From Brevundimonas sp. UBA4553 (GTDB taxonomy: Bacteria > Pseudomonadota > Alphaproteobacteria > Caulobacterales > Caulobacteraceae), in assembly GCF_002387245.1 (NCBI RefSeq), contig NZ_DGLD01000010.1:124001-188000 (forward strand): 64,000 nt of DNA. Direction: 5' to 3'. How positions within the stretch are numbered: position 1 is the stretch's first letter; each line of letters starts with the position of its first letter. The translations under genes were made by a program, and so were the position numbers. Shown in pieces: positions 43,167-50,659 of this stretch. The notes under the pieces were generated by a model. It searched no databases and had not been told where the DNA came from. It worked only from the letters and a program-made list of their open reading frames with translations.

Positions 43167-44830
43167 GCCGACCGCGCCTTGATCGGCGCCGTGCCGTCGG
43201 CCAGGGACTCGTTCAGATAGACCTCGGCTTCCACGGCCGGCAGGGCGGGCGCATAGCCGAAGCCCTGACCGTAGTGGCAGCTGGCGTCCAGCAGCAGACC
43301 TGCCAGCTCGGCGTTCTCCACACCCTCCGCGACGACTTCCAGCGACAGGTCGCGGCCCAGGTTGACGACCGACTTGACGATCTTGGCCGAGCCTTCGTCC
43401 TTGTTCATCGTCAGCACGAAATAACGGTCGATCTTCAGCGTATCGAAGGGCAGACGCGCCAGATAGGACAGCGAGGAGAAGCCGGTGCCGAAGTCGTCCA
43501 GCGCCAGGCTGGCCCCCGCCTCGCGCAGCTTCGTCAGCACCTCGGCGGCGTGCGCGGTGTCGCGCATGATGTCCCCCTCGGTGACCTCCAGCTTCAGGGC
43601 GCCGCGCGGCAGGCCCGTTTCCTGAATGATGCGGGCCACGTCCTCGACCAGATGATCCCGCTCGATCTCGCCGACCGACAGGTTGACGCTGCAGAACAGC
43701 GCGCCGGCGCTGGGGTGACGATGCAGCCACTCGGCCAGCTGGCGCGAGGCCTGGGTCATCATCAACAGGCCCAGCTCGTTCATCAGGCCCATTTCATCGG
43801 CCAGGGCCAGAAACTCGTCCGGCGGCACCAGGCCGCGTTGCGGATGGCGCCAGCGAACCAGGGCCTCGAACCCGGCGACCGCGCCGGTCTTCAGATTGAC
43901 GATCGGCTGATAGAAGGGCTCGATCTCGCCGCGCACGAAGGCGTTGCGCAGATCCGCTTCCAGCGCCAGTCGCGACAGGCTGTCGGATTCCAGCGCCCGG
44001 CCATAGGCCGCAGCCCCGCCGCGTCCCGCTGTCTTTGCCTGCTCCACCGCCAGTTCGACGCGGCGCAGCAGCTCGGCGGGGTCGGGGGCGTCTGGTCCGC
44101 CCTCGGCGGCCACGGCGCCGATCGAAACGGTCGGATAAATGTCGAAGCCGGCGACCCGCAGCGGCTGTTCCAGCGCGTCGCGCATCCGCTCGCTGGCGCC
44201 CGTGATCCCGCGCGGCGCCAGAACGGCGAACTCGTCCTCGCCGATGCGGGCGGGCGAACAGTCCTGCGCGAAGGCGGCCGCCAGACGCGAGCCCAGGGCC
44301 GACAGCACCAGATCGGCGCGCTCGTGCCCCAGCGCCTCGTTCAGACGTCGCAGGCGATCCACGTCGGCCACGACCAGCTCATAGTCACCGGGCTGGGCCA
44401 GGGTCTCGGCCACGCGGACCAGGAAGGTGCGGCGGTCCAGCAGACCGGTCAGGGTGTCCCGGTCGGCCCCGGCGAACTTGGTCTCCAGCGCCACGACGCC
44501 CGCCGCGCGCAGGCCGTCCTCCAGCCAGACGCCGCGCCACAGGCAGGTTTCGCAGCCGCGCATGCGCAGCCGTACCGCGATCTCGGACCCCTCGGCCTGG
44601 GGCTTGAGCAGTCGGTCGGCCAGGGCGCGATCCTGCGGCATGGCCAGGGCGGCGAAGGCCGCGCCCGAACACTCCGGCGCCAGGGGTCCGAGCCCCAGCG
44701 AACGGGTCGCGCCGGTAAAACGTATCTGGTCGTCGGCCGGCGTCCATATCCACAGCGCGGCGTCGGCCGCAGCCAGCGCCTCGATCGCTGTGGTCGGGTC
44801 CCAAGCCAGCGCTCTGGATCGTGTGGTCAA
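43163..44830 (-). CDS. pdeA: PAS-GEDEF-EAL cyclic-di-GMP phosphodiesterase (PdeA-like)
   Basis: The 555-residue protein has a PAS domain (about residues 10-125), a GGDEF domain whose signature is altered to RIGEDEF (about residues 191-197), and an EAL domain with FEALVRW and LALDDFGTGFSSL, so phosphodiesterase residues look intact while diguanylate cyclase activity is unlikely. Caulobacter PdeA (CC3396) has the same architecture and the same GEDEF change, and its degenerate domain binds GTP to activate the EAL domain. The start is probably TTG at 44830, which overlaps the GNAT stop as TTGA; an ATG at 44917 lies inside the GNAT gene. Confidence 0.85.
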   Translation of the reverse strand: MTTRSRALAWDPTTAIEALAAADAALWIWTPADDQIRFTGATRSLGLGPLAPECSGAAFAALAMPQDRALADRLLKPQAEGSEIAVRLRMRGCETCLWRGVWLEDGLRAAGVVALETKFAGADRDTLTGLLDRRTFLVRVAETLAQPGDYELVVADVDRLRRLNEALGHERADLVLSALGSRLAAAFAQDCSPARIGEDEFAVLAPRGITGASERMRDALEQPLRVAGFDIYPTVSIGAVAAEGGPDAPDPAELLRRVELAVEQAKTAGRGGAAAYGRALESDSLSRLALEADLRNAFVRGEIEPFYQPIVNLKTGAVAGFEALVRWRHPQRGLVPPDEFLALADEMGLMNELGLLMMTQASRQLAEWLHRHPSAGALFCSVNLSVGEIERDHLVEDVARIIQETGLPRGALKLEVTEGDIMRDTAHAAEVLTKLREAGASLALDDFGTGFSSLSYLARLPFDTLKIDRYFVLTMNKDEGSAKIVKSVVNLGRDLSLEVVAEGVENAELAGLLLDASCHYGQGFGYAPALPAVEAEVYLNESLADGTAPIKARSA

Positions 44831-45450
44831 AGCGATTCCCGGGTGTAAGAACTGGACGCGGCAGGGTCTGGGACGAACTCGTCCTGAACAATCCCGAACA
44901 GCAGATGATCTGCCCATGCGCCGTTAATTTTCAAATAAGCTTTCGCCAGTCCTTCGTGGCGAAAGCCCGCCTTCTCAAGGACGCGGCGCGAGGCCTGGTT
45001 GCCCGGCACGCAGGCCGCCTCCACGCGGTGAAGCTTCAAGGCCTCGAAGGCGAAGGCCAGCATGGTCCTCGCCGCCGCCGTGCCCACGCCCTGCCCGGCG
45101 TGCGGCTGACCGATCCAGTAGCCGAGGGTTCCGGTTTCAGCCACGCCGCGCCGGATGTTGGACAGGGTGATGGCCCCCATCAGGGTCTCTTCCTCAGGAT
45201 CGAAGACAAACAGCGGCCAGGCCGTTCCCAGCTCCATCTCGCGGGCGTAGACGCCAAGACGGCGGCGGAAGGCCGCCCGCGTCAGATCATCCTCGGCCCA
45301 GGCGGGCTCCCAGGGCTGCAGATAGTCGCGAGACCCGCCGCGCAATTCGGCCCATTGCGCATAGTCCGACGGACGCGGCGGGCGCAGCAGGACCGCCTGT
45401 CCGCCCAGGACCGGTCCAGTCGTCTCCGCCATCCAGTCAAACAGGGCCAT
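44827..45450 (-). CDS. GNAT acetyltransferase (RimJ/RimL-like)
   Basis: The 207-residue protein is a GNAT enzyme of the RimJ/RimL type, with RPPRPSDYAQWAELRGGSRDYLQPWEP, GAITLSNIRRG and the acetyl-CoA loop YWIGQPHAGQGVGTAAARTML, then VPGNQASRRVLEKAGFRHEG. These enzymes acetylate the N-terminal amino group of ribosomal proteins or other substrates. The stop codon overlaps the start of the pdeA-like gene (TTGA), and the upstream M16 peptidase gene ends 42 bases before its start, so it belongs to the same run of genes. Confidence 0.93.
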   Translation of the reverse strand: MALFDWMAETTGPVLGGQAVLLRPPRPSDYAQWAELRGGSRDYLQPWEPAWAEDDLTRAAFRRRLGVYAREMELGTAWPLFVFDPEEETLMGAITLSNIRRGVAETGTLGYWIGQPHAGQGVGTAAARTMLAFAFEALKLHRVEAACVPGNQASRRVLEKAGFRHEGLAKAYLKINGAWADHLLFGIVQDEFVPDPAASSSYTRESL

Positions 45451-45492
45451 GGGCGCAGACTACCTCAGCACGCGCCCGACGCCAGCCACGAC

Positions 45493-46761
45493 TTATCGGC
45501 CCGCCAGCCGAGCGCTGAAGGCGGCACCCGCAGGCCCCGCCGCCCTTGGCCCCAGCACCGCCGCGGCTGAACGTCCCGCCTCGATCATGGACCGCCCCAC
45601 AGCGCGCAGGTCGTCGCTGGTCTGGGCCAGAATCCGCGCCGCGCTGTCCTCGGACGACACCGGCGCGCCGAAGATCAGGGTCTGGGCGGCGTTCCGGCCG
45701 GCGCGGCTGGCGGGGCTTTCGTCGGCCATCCACAGGGTGGCGTTCAGCACCGCCTTGGCGCGTGACAGTTCGGCGTCGGTGGGGCCCTTCTCGGCCAGGT
45801 CCAGCAGCTCGGCGGCGCTGACCTCGGCCAGCTCCACCGCACGGTCGGCGGCGGCGCCGGCGTAGACGCCCAGCAGACCCGCGTCCTCATAGGCTTCCTG
45901 ATAGGCGTCGATGGCGTAGGCCAAGCCCCTATCCTCGCGCGCGCTCTGGAACAGGCGGGAGGCCATGCCGCCGCCGAGGATTTCGGTGAACAGGCGCAGG
46001 GCCGGAAGGCGCGGGTCCAGAGCGCCCATGGTCGGCAACTGGAAGACCAGATTGGCCTGTTCGATCTTGCGCGTCAGCTTCGCCTCGCCGCCGACGAAGA
46101 CGGCGGGCGCCAGCGGGGCCAGCGGCGTCGCGACCTCCTGGCCGAACCAGAGCTCGGCCAGGGCCAGAAGTTCGTTCTCCTCCACCGCGCCCGACACCGC
46201 CACCACCATGCGGTCGGGCGAATAGAGCCGCGCGCGCCAGTCTGCCACGGCGGCGCGGTCGGCCGCCTTCAGGCTCTCGACGGTGCCGAGGATCGGCCGC
46301 CCCAGCGCCTGATCCGCATAGGCCCGCGTCTGGGCCATTTCGAAAACGTGGTCGTCGGGAGTGTCGAAAGCCTCGGCGATCTCCTGGGCCACGACGTCCT
46401 TTTCGCGGACGATCTCGGCGGGATCGAGCGTGGGACGGAAGACCAGGTCCGAAACGATCTGCATGGCCAGCGGCAGCGAACCGTGCAGGGCGCGAATCTC
46501 AAAGCTGGTGCGCTCGTAGCCGGTGGCGGCGTTGATCGAGCCGCCTTCGGCCTCGATCCGCTCGACGATGTCGCGCGCGCCCATGTCGCCGGCGCCCTTG
46601 AACACCAGATGCTCCAGCAGGTGCGACCAGCCGGAACGGGCCTCATCTTCCATTCGCGCCCCGCCGCGCACGGCGACGGTCAGGGCGAAGGTCCGCAGAC
46701 CGGGCATGGGGTCGCAAACGACGCGGACGCCATTAGGCAGGGTGTGAAGTCGAGCGGTCAG
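45493..46761 (-). CDS. M16 family zinc peptidase (mitochondrial processing peptidase-like)
   Basis: The 422-residue protein has the inverted zinc motif HLLEH (in SGWSHLLEHLVFKGAG) and the pattern REKDVVAQEIAEAFDTPDDHVFE of M16B peptidases. The first M in the frame (ATG at 46707) would remove the conserved first strand LPNGVRVVCDPMPG. That strand is encoded upstream, and the only start-like codon is CTG at 46759-46761, overlapping the SURF1 stop (CTGA) with AAGGAC about nine bases before it. I therefore place the start at this CTG. Alphaproteobacterial members are relatives of the beta subunit of mitochondrial processing peptidase. Confidence 0.85.
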   Translation of the reverse strand: MTARLHTLPNGVRVVCDPMPGLRTFALTVAVRGGARMEDEARSGWSHLLEHLVFKGAGDMGARDIVERIEAEGGSINAATGYERTSFEIRALHGSLPLAMQIVSDLVFRPTLDPAEIVREKDVVAQEIAEAFDTPDDHVFEMAQTRAYADQALGRPILGTVESLKAADRAAVADWRARLYSPDRMVVAVSGAVEENELLALAELWFGQEVATPLAPLAPAVFVGGEAKLTRKIEQANLVFQLPTMGALDPRLPALRLFTEILGGGMASRLFQSAREDRGLAYAIDAYQEAYEDAGLLGVYAGAAADRAVELAEVSAAELLDLAEKGPTDAELSRAKAVLNATLWMADESPASRAGRNAAQTLIFGAPVSSEDSAARILAQTSDDLRAVGRSMIEAGRSAAAVLGPRAAGPAGAAFSARLAGR

Positions 46762-47480
46762 AAGTCCAGGTCCTTGCGGGTCATGCGGCGGCGCAGCAGC
46801 ACCCCGTAGAAGGCGATCAGGGCGACGGCGAGACCGAACCAGGTCAAGGCGTAGCCGAGGTGATTGTTCGAGAAGGCGGCGGGCGGGGCCGAGGGCTTCA
46901 GCGCGGCCCAGTCGGGGTTGCTCGAGGTGGTGGCGAAAACGGTGAAGGGCGACACCGCTCCCTCGACCTTGAGGGCGCGGGCCATGGCCTCGGCGTCACG
47001 GCCGTAGAAGCGGCCCTGAGCCGGCGGTGGGGTCAGGGCGCTGGGCGCTGGGGCGCGGCGCAGGACGCCGGTGAGGACGACGGGCATGGTGTCGGCCGCA
47101 ACGACCGGCGGCCGGGCCGACACCTCGGCGGCGACGAACCCGCGGTCAACCAGCAGGGTCGCACCGTCTTCCGCCGCACAGGCCGAGACCAGGCGCACGC
47201 CCGCGTCGCCGTCCTCAATGGACTGCAGCTCTACATAGGGCGCCGCCGACAGACCGCGGCAGGTCAGGATAACGCGACGGAATTCAGGATTGTCGGCCTT
47301 CAGCGCCTCTGCCAGGGGGACGGGCGGCTGGTCCGTCGCGGCCTCGGCGGCGGCGATCAGCCCTTCTTTCCACTGCATCCGCTGCACCTGCCATACGCCG
47401 AGCGCCAGCAGGACACCCAGCAGGATGACGGCGAGGACGGTCAGGACGACGGGGAAACGGGTTCGGGCGGCAGCAGTCAT
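46758..47480 (-). CDS. SURF1 family cytochrome oxidase assembly protein
   Basis: The 240-residue protein has the SURF1 pattern: an N-terminal membrane helix (VLTVLAVILLGVLLALGVWQVQRMQWKEGLI), a soluble domain of about 150 residues, and a C-terminal helix (HLGYALTWFGLAVALIAFYG). SURF1 helps insert heme a into the terminal oxidase. The gene overlaps the DUF983 gene by four bases and continues the cytochrome oxidase cluster. The motif GVWQxxR near the first helix is diagnostic. The family is well established. Confidence 0.95.
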   Translation of the reverse strand: MTAAARTRFPVVLTVLAVILLGVLLALGVWQVQRMQWKEGLIAAAEAATDQPPVPLAEALKADNPEFRRVILTCRGLSAAPYVELQSIEDGDAGVRLVSACAAEDGATLLVDRGFVAAEVSARPPVVAADTMPVVLTGVLRRAPAPSALTPPPAQGRFYGRDAEAMARALKVEGAVSPFTVFATTSSNPDWAALKPSAPPAAFSNNHLGYALTWFGLAVALIAFYGVLLRRRMTRKDLDF

Positions 47481-47887
47481 TTCGGGTCTCGGGTTCTCAA
47501 CATCTGCAGCGCGGTCATCAGCCCCTTGCCGGGGCGCATCAGGCCGAGGGCCAGGGCGGCGACCAGCGGCAGCCAGACGACCAGGTGCAGCCAGAGGGGC
47601 GGGCGCCAGGCGATCTCCACCGCGAGGGCCGAAAAGCCGACGAGGAAGCCCGCGATCTGCATGATGAAGGTCGCCGCCCCGTCTCCGGTCTCGACCGAGG
47701 CCAGGTCGTAACCACAGGCCTGGCAGGCCGGACGGACCTTCAGGAAGCCCTCGAACAAGGGCCCCTGCCCGCAGGCCGGGCAGCGTCCTAGCACACCCGC
47801 GCGGATGGCCTGCCCGCCAAGCAAATCGGCGCGGGACTGTTCGTCCCGCGCCGTTTGAAGTGCAGAGGCTGGATCGCCCGTCTTCAC
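47477..47887 (-). CDS. DUF983 membrane protein with a zinc-ribbon-like CxxC motif
   Basis: The 136-residue protein has two CxxC motifs (GRCPACGQGPLFEGFL and PACQACGYDL), which probably bind a metal, and two membrane helices further on. It is the DUF983 member found in the cytochrome oxidase clusters of Alphaproteobacteria, where a role in oxidase assembly is assumed but not shown. It overlaps the ctaE stop and the SURF1 start by four bases each, so the three are co-translated. The neighbours make an oxidase-related function likely. Confidence 0.92.
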   Translation of the reverse strand: MKTGDPASALQTARDEQSRADLLGGQAIRAGVLGRCPACGQGPLFEGFLKVRPACQACGYDLASVETGDGAATFIMQIAGFLVGFSALAVEIAWRPPLWLHLVVWLPLVAALALGLMRPGKGLMTALQMLRTRDPK

Positions 47888-48762
47888 CCGAAGGTGACGT
47901 AGACGAAGGCGAACAGGAACAGCCAGACCACGTCCACGAAGTGCCAGTACCAGGCGGCGGCTTCGAAGCCGAAATGCTTCTGCGGGGTCATCTGGCCCGC
48001 TTGCAGGCGCAGCAGGCAGACGGCCAGGAAGATGGTGCCGATCAGGACGTGGAAGCCGTGGAAGCCCGTCGTCAGGAAGAAGACCGAACCATAGAGCTTC
48101 GAGTGGGTCGCGGCTTCGTTGAAGAAGTAACCCTCGTGCAGGATGTGGTGATACTCATAGGCCTGAACGCCGGTGAAGATCACGCCCAGCAGAACCGTCA
48201 GCAGCAGGCCCAGCTTGGCGGCCTTGCGGTCGCCGACCTGCAGCGCATGGTGCGCCCAGGTGACGGTCGTGCCCGACAGCAGCAGGATGACGGTGTTCAG
48301 CAGCGGCAGACCCCACGGGTCCAGCAGCTCGACGCCCTTCGGCGGCCAGGTGGTCCACGAGGCGGCGGTGTCGGCCCAGTTGCCGACTTCCGGCGTCAGG
48401 GCGCGCGACTCGGTGAAGAGCGCCATGTCGAAGAACATCCAGAAGAAGGCGACGAAGAACATCACTTCCGAGGCGATGAACAGCACCATGCCGTAGCGCA
48501 GGCCGATCGAGACGACGGGGGTGTGGTCGCCCTTCTTGGATTCCTTGATCACGTCCGACCACCAGCCGAACATGGCGTAGAGCACGCCCGCCAGGCCGGC
48601 GAAGAAGACGATCTTCGATCCTTCCGGCAGGCCAAACAGGCCCTTCATCCAGATGACCGCGCCGATGAACATGACCACGCAGGCCATGGACGAGATCAGC
48701 GGCCAGGGACTCGGGTCCACCAGGTGATAATCGTGTTGCGGTTTCGCGTGCGCGTCGGCCAT
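47884..48762 (-). CDS. ctaE: Cytochrome c oxidase subunit III
   Basis: The 292-residue membrane protein has about seven helices and the subunit III sequence pattern: HLVDPSPWPL, MFFVAFFWMFFDMALF, NTVILLLSGTTVTWAHHAL, LGVIFTGVQAYEYHH, GSVFFLTTGFHGFHVLIG and AAWYWHFVDVVWLFLF. It is part of the aa3-type terminal oxidase that reduces oxygen to water and pumps protons. It sits between ctaG and the DUF983 gene, with which it overlaps by four bases. The 58-base gap before it, after ctaG, holds no hairpin. Confidence 0.97.
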   Translation of the reverse strand: MADAHAKPQHDYHLVDPSPWPLISSMACVVMFIGAVIWMKGLFGLPEGSKIVFFAGLAGVLYAMFGWWSDVIKESKKGDHTPVVSIGLRYGMVLFIASEVMFFVAFFWMFFDMALFTESRALTPEVGNWADTAASWTTWPPKGVELLDPWGLPLLNTVILLLSGTTVTWAHHALQVGDRKAAKLGLLLTVLLGVIFTGVQAYEYHHILHEGYFFNEAATHSKLYGSVFFLTTGFHGFHVLIGTIFLAVCLLRLQAGQMTPQKHFGFEAAAWYWHFVDVVWLFLFAFVYVTFG

Positions 48763-48820
48763 TCCAGGGTCTCTGAATTAAGGCGAGAGATCGTTCTTAC
48801 AGGGGCTATAGCGTCCGCTA

Positions 48821-49384
48821 TCAGGATTTGCCAGTAGGGGATTGGCCGGAAGCGGCCTGCTGGAACCCTTTGGTGGGGAAGAAGGTGTAGCTCAGCGTGA
48901 TTTCCCGCACCCCCTTGGATTCCGCATCCGTCGCCATTTCAGGGGCGACGAAATACTGAACCGGGAATTCCTTTGTTTCGCCGGGGCCGATTTCCTGCCC
49001 CTCGAAGCAGAAGCACTGCAGCTTCTGGAAATAGGGGCCGGCGCGCTCGGGCACGACGTTATAGGCCGCCGTGGCGTGGATCGGCTGGTCCGAGGTGTTG
49101 GTCACCGCGAAATAGGCCATGCCGGTTTCACCGATGCGCACGCGCTGGCTGACCTGCTCGGCCTTGAAGTTCATCGGCAGGTTGCGGACGTTGGTGTCGA
49201 ACCGGATCAGGACGCTCTGGTCCAGGATCTGCGTCGGCGCCGCCTCGGCCTTCTTCACCGTGCCGTCGAAGCCCGTCACCTGGCAGAAGAGCTGATACAG
49301 CGGCACGGCGGCGAAGGCCGCTCCGGTCATACCCATGACCACGGCCGCACAGATGAAGGCGACGAGGTTCTTGCGGTCCTTCAC
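48821..49384 (-). CDS. ctaG: Cytochrome c oxidase copper assembly protein (Cox11)
   Basis: The 187-residue protein has one N-terminal membrane helix (about residues 8-28) and a periplasmic beta-barrel domain with the copper-binding motif CFCF (in LQCFCFEGQEIGPGE), plus NVRNLPMNFKAEQ. Cox11/CtaG delivers copper to the CuB site of subunit I. The start overlaps the stop of the small upstream gene by four bases. The position in the cluster between the small protein and ctaE is the standard one. Confidence 0.97.
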   Translation of the reverse strand: MKDRKNLVAFICAAVVMGMTGAAFAAVPLYQLFCQVTGFDGTVKKAEAAPTQILDQSVLIRFDTNVRNLPMNFKAEQVSQRVRIGETGMAYFAVTNTSDQPIHATAAYNVVPERAGPYFQKLQCFCFEGQEIGPGETKEFPVQYFVAPEMATDAESKGVREITLSYTFFPTKGFQQAASGQSPTGKS

Positions 49385-49614
49385 GGCGCCGGCTCCGGCG
49401 TCGGGGCGGGAAGCGCCGGATCGGCGCGCTCCAGCGTCGCGGCGGCCGCCGCTTCGGCCGCCTTGCGGGTCTCGGTGTTGCGCTGGAGGTTCACCACGGT
49501 GACGATGAAGACCAGGACGATGAAACCTAGCAGGCCCAGGGCGATGGCGACGTTGCGGCGCTTGCGCGCCCGCACTTGTTCTTCGGTCAGTTTGACGAAA
49601 TTCGGACGGGTCAC
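49381..49614 (-). CDS. Small membrane protein of the oxidase cluster (CoxF-like)
   Basis: The 77-residue product has a basic N-terminus (EEQVRARKRRN), one membrane helix (VAIALGLLGFIVLVFIVTVVN, about residues 23-43) and an Ala/Pro/Glu-rich tail. Small proteins of this plan occur between ctaB and ctaG in alphaproteobacterial oxidase clusters (CoxF in Rhizobiales) and are assumed to be assembly or accessory factors. It starts four bases after the ctaB stop and overlaps the ctaG start. No catalytic motif is visible. Confidence 0.8.
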   Translation of the reverse strand: MTRPNFVKLTEEQVRARKRRNVAIALGLLGFIVLVFIVTVVNLQRNTETRKAAEAAAAATLERADPALPAPTPEPAP

Positions 49615-49618
49615 GCGA

Positions 49619-50596
49619 TCAGGCTCCCAGGCCCGGCAGCTGCTCGACCAGCAAGGCCGAGAATAGCGCCATCAGATACAGGATGGAAAAGGCGAACAGG
49701 TTACGGGCCGGTTTGGCCTCGGCCCGAACGTCATACAATGCGGCCTCTCGCCCCACCGCCTCGGCCTTGTCCGGCTGGTCGCCGGCCCGCGAGCGCCACA
49801 GACGGAAGGCCAGGGCCAGGAAGAACAGCCCCCCCGCCACCGACACCGCCAGATAGACGACGCCGCCGAGGCCGAGGAAGGCCGGGGCGATGGCCACGGG
49901 CACGAAGATCAGGGTGTAGATCAGGATCTGCAGACGGGTCGACTTGGCGCCGCGCGCGACCGGCATCATCGGAATGCCCGCCTTGGCGTAGTCCCCGGCC
50001 GAATAGAGCGCCAGCGCCCAGCTATGCGGGGGGGTCCACAGGAAGATGATCAGGAACAGCAGCCAGGCCTGCCAGGGCGCGTCCCCCGTCACCGCCGCCC
50101 AGCCGATCACCGGCGGGAAGGCGCCGGCGGCGCCGCCGATGACGATGTTCTGGGGCGTCCGGCGCTTGAGCAGCAGGGTGTAGAAGCCAGCGTAGTAGAC
50201 GATGGTCAGGGCCAGCAGGCCGCCGGCCAGCCAGTTGGTCGTCATGCCCAGCAGCATGACCGAGAAGATCGACAGGATGACGCCAAACGCCATCGCATCG
50301 TTTTTCCGCACGCGGCCGGCGGCGACCGGACGACCGCGCGTGCGGCGCATAAGGGCGTCGGTCTCGCCTTCCAGCGCCATGTTCAGCGCCCCGGCGGCGC
50401 CGGCCCCCACGGCTATGCACAGGACGGCGATGGCCGCCAGCAGCAGGTTGGGATGGCCGGGCGCGACCACCAGGCCCGTCACGGCGGTGAAGACCACCAG
50501 CGACATGACGCGCGGCTTCAGCAGCTGGAAGAAATCTTCCGGCTGGGAGGTGGTGACGAGCGGGGTCTCGCGAGTGGGGCGGTCGGTCATGGTCAT
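49619..50596 (-). CDS. ctaB: Heme o synthase (protoheme IX farnesyltransferase)
   Basis: The 325-residue UbiA-family enzyme attaches a farnesyl group to heme b to give heme o, the precursor of heme a. Nine membrane helices are expected. Its first Asp-rich motif reads NMALEGETDALMRRTRGRPV, with Glu in place of the first Asp of the usual NxxxDxxxD. The second region, PHSWALALYSAGDYAKAGIPMMPVARG, is present. I place the start at ATG 50596 (another ATG is at 50590); both lie directly after the hairpin that follows ctaD, and neither has a clear ribosome binding site. Confidence 0.93.
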   Translation of the reverse strand: MTMTDRPTRETPLVTTSQPEDFFQLLKPRVMSLVVFTAVTGLVVAPGHPNLLLAAIAVLCIAVGAGAAGALNMALEGETDALMRRTRGRPVAAGRVRKNDAMAFGVILSIFSVMLLGMTTNWLAGGLLALTIVYYAGFYTLLLKRRTPQNIVIGGAAGAFPPVIGWAAVTGDAPWQAWLLFLIIFLWTPPHSWALALYSAGDYAKAGIPMMPVARGAKSTRLQILIYTLIFVPVAIAPAFLGLGGVVYLAVSVAGGLFFLALAFRLWRSRAGDQPDKAEAVGREAALYDVRAEAKPARNLFAFSILYLMALFSALLVEQLPGLGA

Positions 50597-50605
50597 AAAA
50601 GCCAA

Positions 50606-50637
50606 AGGCCGCCCTTCCGGTGACGAAAGGGCGGCCT
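50606..50637 (-). terminator. Hairpin between ctaD and ctaB
   Basis: A perfect 11-base stem (50606-50616 and 50627-50637) with a 10-base loop lies 22 bases after ctaD and ends nine bases before the ctaB ATG. On the minus strand it is followed by a moderately T-rich tract (TTGGCTTTTATG). It may be an intrinsic terminator that lowers expression of ctaB and the genes after it, or a processing or stability element. Confidence 0.7.
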
Positions 50638-50659
50638 CTCAAGGGTTATCCGGTTCGGA

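Noticed and set aside
42998..44848. A 616-codon plus-strand frame opposite the pdeA-like gene
   Set aside because: It begins inside yqgE and mirrors pdeA; composition is typical of a GC-rich shadow.
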